Shown here one piece after another: positions 60,233 through 64,000 of a stretch of DNA of 64,000 nt (its first letter is position 1; each line of letters begins with the position of its first letter). The notes below the pieces were generated by a model. That model ran no database searches and was not told the DNA's origin. It saw only the letters and a program-made list of their open reading frames with translations. The position numbers were made by a program, and so were the translations under genes. The stretch is from Halocaridina rubra (Eukaryota; Arthropoda; Malacostraca; Decapoda; Atyidae), in NCBI GenBank assembly GCA_037179515.1, contig JAXCGZ010005721.1:1-64000 (forward strand), written 5' to 3'.

Positions 60233-61500
60233 CCTTTCACTCGACTCTGAAACTGACAGAGGCCTCTCCTGCTGCTAACAGAACGTTGCCGTCTTTGATT
60301 TTTTCTTTTTGTTTTTATTCCAGCGAAGCTAGGCGATAATTGTGCCTACATTTCATTGCAGTCAATAGATTGTTGCATGCTGTTATTGCATAAATACTGA
60401 TAAGATATCGGTAGTACCGCCATTTGCCTAAATATTTTTGCCACCTGTCGCAACTGTTTAGAGCATAAATAGAACTCCCATTGACAAATTGTGGAGCCAG
60501 CAAGTTGCCACTTATGCTATATATATATACATTGATTATGACAGCAGGAATTTGAATATTAAAGGAGACTGTGTTAGAATAAGCATCACTATGAGATATA
60601 AGTAGAACTCTGTTCTTACTTCTGAATATCAGTCTCCATTGTATATATATTGATATTTTTGATTTAGTATATTTATTTTTATTGTTTATTATTCTTATTT
60701 TTTAATCATGATTATTAGTAATGTTATTATGTTGACTGATATTGTTGCTATCTCTCAATGGCCTGTTGCTAATTATTATTTTTGAAATGAAATCAGCAGT
60801 AACTTGATGATTTGTATCTTTTATCTGAATTCATACTTGATGTTACTGTAGCCACCGCTAATAAGAATGTTTCTTTAGTGGCTTCTCTCAGCATTTAATG
60901 ATTGTTCTTTTTGACATTTATAGTAGAGTAATGCTATGTAGCAGTTGCTAAGTCCTAAGTACCTTGGAATAATAATCTAGTTGTGTAGACACATACCTTC
61001 CATTACCACCCTATTCCTAGGCAGCCCCGACCTGCAAGTTCTAAAAAGTCTTTAGATTTTGTCCGTCAGACAAGTCCCTAATGCCCATTGAATAGAGATT
61101 GCAATCACTTGCAGTTGCAGGGGAGGCAAAGTATAGCCTCGATTACCAACGTATGGCCATTGTTGGTACCCTGAAGTCATAGGGAACCTTTCTTACAACT
61201 GTAGTAGTGATATAGGTTCAAACTTTCATCCCGAGATCTACTTCGAAGGTACGTGCGAGGGCCGTAAAGGAAGAGAAACGCTGTGACGTTGCAGGTCTCC
61301 TGCGTGGGGGTCTTAGTCAAGATCGGCCGAGGGCAGGACGAGAAAGCCGGGCTGGAAGGATTCGCGGGATGGGGCCCAGTCCTTGTCCTTTTTGCTCTGC
61401 CTAACCGAGTAACGGAGATATGGCAACAAACCTGGGCCTGCAGCGAGGACGGCGGGGGATGTGAAAGCGAAAGAATCCCCGAGGGAAACCGGGGAATCGC
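57715..61500 (+). other. LTR element interior without recognised coding
   Basis: No pol motif is seen in any frame. There is a (CT)n run at about 60189-60229. The first 700 bases align with the diverged element at 51190-51720. Short frames here (for example at 58586 and 61283) carry no domain that I recognise. Confidence 0.6.
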
Positions 61501-61527
61501 ACCTAGCAAGAATTCATGAGCAAAGGA

Positions 61528-61799
61528 CAGAGAAAGTAAAAGTCGTCCTAGACAGAGAAAACGAAAGTCGTCCTGGACAGAGAAAGTAAAAGTCGTCCTA
61601 GACAGAGAAATTAAAAGTCGTCCTAGACAGAGAAAGTAAAAGTCGTCCTAGACAGAGAAAACGAAAGTCGTCCTGGACAGAGAAAGTAAAAGTCGTCCTA
61701 GACAGAGAAATTAAAAGTCGTCCTAGACAGAGAAATTAAAAGTCGTCCTAGACAGAGAAATTAAAAGTCGTCCTAGACAGAGAAAACGAAAGTCGTCCT
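61528..61799 (+). repeat. 25-bp minisatellite, 11 units
   Basis: Eleven units share AAGTCGTCCTAGACAGAGAA. Variants differ in the segment before AAAG or GAAAG: GTAA, ACGA or TTAA. The order is GTAA, ACGA, GTAA, TTAA, GTAA, ACGA, GTAA, TTAA, TTAA, TTAA, ACGA, so a four-unit block is repeated and TTAA is then amplified. Confidence 0.93.
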
Positions 61800-62410
61800 C
61801 TCCATTGGTCTCTAAATAGTAATATAATATGAAAGTAACACATGTTTTGTTTCAGGAGTAGTTTTTAAGGCTTAATTTTAAGACAAATCAATGCCCCTAA
61901 TAATGATAGGAATAGAATTTCTGAAGGTAGGGTCTCTTATAGAAATTACTGTTGATGTTATAGTCTATTGCATTTTACCTGTTTATACATGCTAATACTC
62001 TACTTAATTGTTTGCTAATGTTCTAAATGAGTCATAATCCTACTGTAATTAACTCAATTTTGTCTTTTAAAGAAACGAGAGAAGTAGATGAATTAATGTT
62101 TTGATTTAAACTGACTTTTTGATCTTAATTAATGTTTAATATTAGTTTCACACTGGAATTATGTTGTCTAAATATAAGAATATGTTTGTATTTCAGATTT
62201 CCAACAATGAAATAGACCCTGCATGCTCTAGTTGTCTGTAAAGGTACTCTCTATATGCTATGTTTGTGTAATTTGTATAGGAATTCTTAGAAAATAGCTT
62301 AAATAATTCGGCCCCATTTCTATTGTAAACTAATGTTAGCTAGGATATGTCCAAGAGCTCCCGGAAAACTAGTCCATGCTTCGACTGAAATAAGAGATAT
62401 TTCAGTTTTG

Positions 62411-62421
62411 GTTGGGAGGGA
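62411..62421 (+). promoter_or_regulatory. Polypurine tract before the 3' LTR
   Basis: GTTGGGAGGGA ends at the base before the 3' LTR (TGTCG at 62422). A purine tract at this place primes plus-strand synthesis in LTR elements. Confidence 0.65.

Positions 62422-64000
<1,579 letters not shown>

Noticed and set aside
61283..61519. 78-residue GC-rich ORF
   Set aside because: No recognisable domain; an overlapping frame is open on the other strand; it lies in the noncoding interior of the LTR element.
61528..61799. CRISPR-like regular array
   Set aside because: Units are contiguous 25-bp tandem copies with no unique spacers, in a eukaryotic LTR element.

Overview
The window is animal nuclear DNA, most likely from a decapod crustacean. 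This is inferred from the very high load of (TA)n, (TC)n and (ATT)n arrays and the mix of Tigger/pogo, hAT, non-LTR, SINE and LTR elements. No marker fixes the species. The only host gene I can support is a cGMP-dependent protein kinase (PKG, PRKG1/foraging type). Its last five coding exons lie on the + strand at 1951-2114, 34296-34473, 35467-35596, 36647-36836 and 37926-38091. They join in frame into 275 residues covering the kinase domain from just after the ATP-binding lysine to the C-terminus.

Region by region: 1-1950 is upstream intron with repeats. 2115-34295 is one 32-kb intron inside the kinase domain, filled with nested transposons: six Tigger-type copies of one family (T2-T6 and T8), one copy of a second Tigger family (T7), an RTE-like LINE with a SINE inside it, two foldback elements and a Charlie-like hAT. 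Nearly every Tigger copy abuts a pure (TA)n array at one or both ends, giving a chain of Tigger, (TA)n, Tigger. 34296-38091 holds the four terminal PKG exons. The intron before the last exon is a decayed tandem array of that exon's own acceptor and 5' coding bases. 38092-44650 is 3' UTR and intergenic DNA. 44650-50065 is a three-level nest: a tRNA-like SINE array split by a ZMYM1-like hAT, which is split by a CR1/jockey-like LINE. 50301-52833 is a diverged LTR element, 52946-56097 is another Tigger (T9), and 56150-63246 is a very young gag-only LTR element with 825-bp LTRs that differ at one base by eye. 63381 to the window end is an internally deleted Tigger (T10).

All transposon coding regions seen are broken or incomplete, except a 220-residue gag-like ORF and a short fused Tigger ORF. 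The items most worth a second look are: a ladder of primer-binding-site-like repeats at the 3' end of the young LTR; the pseudo-exon array before the last PKG exon, which offers a possible alternative C-terminus; a Tigger whose transposase is replaced by a foreign coding-like tandem repeat; and a perfect 218-bp-arm palindrome inside (TA)n. All alignments were done by eye.
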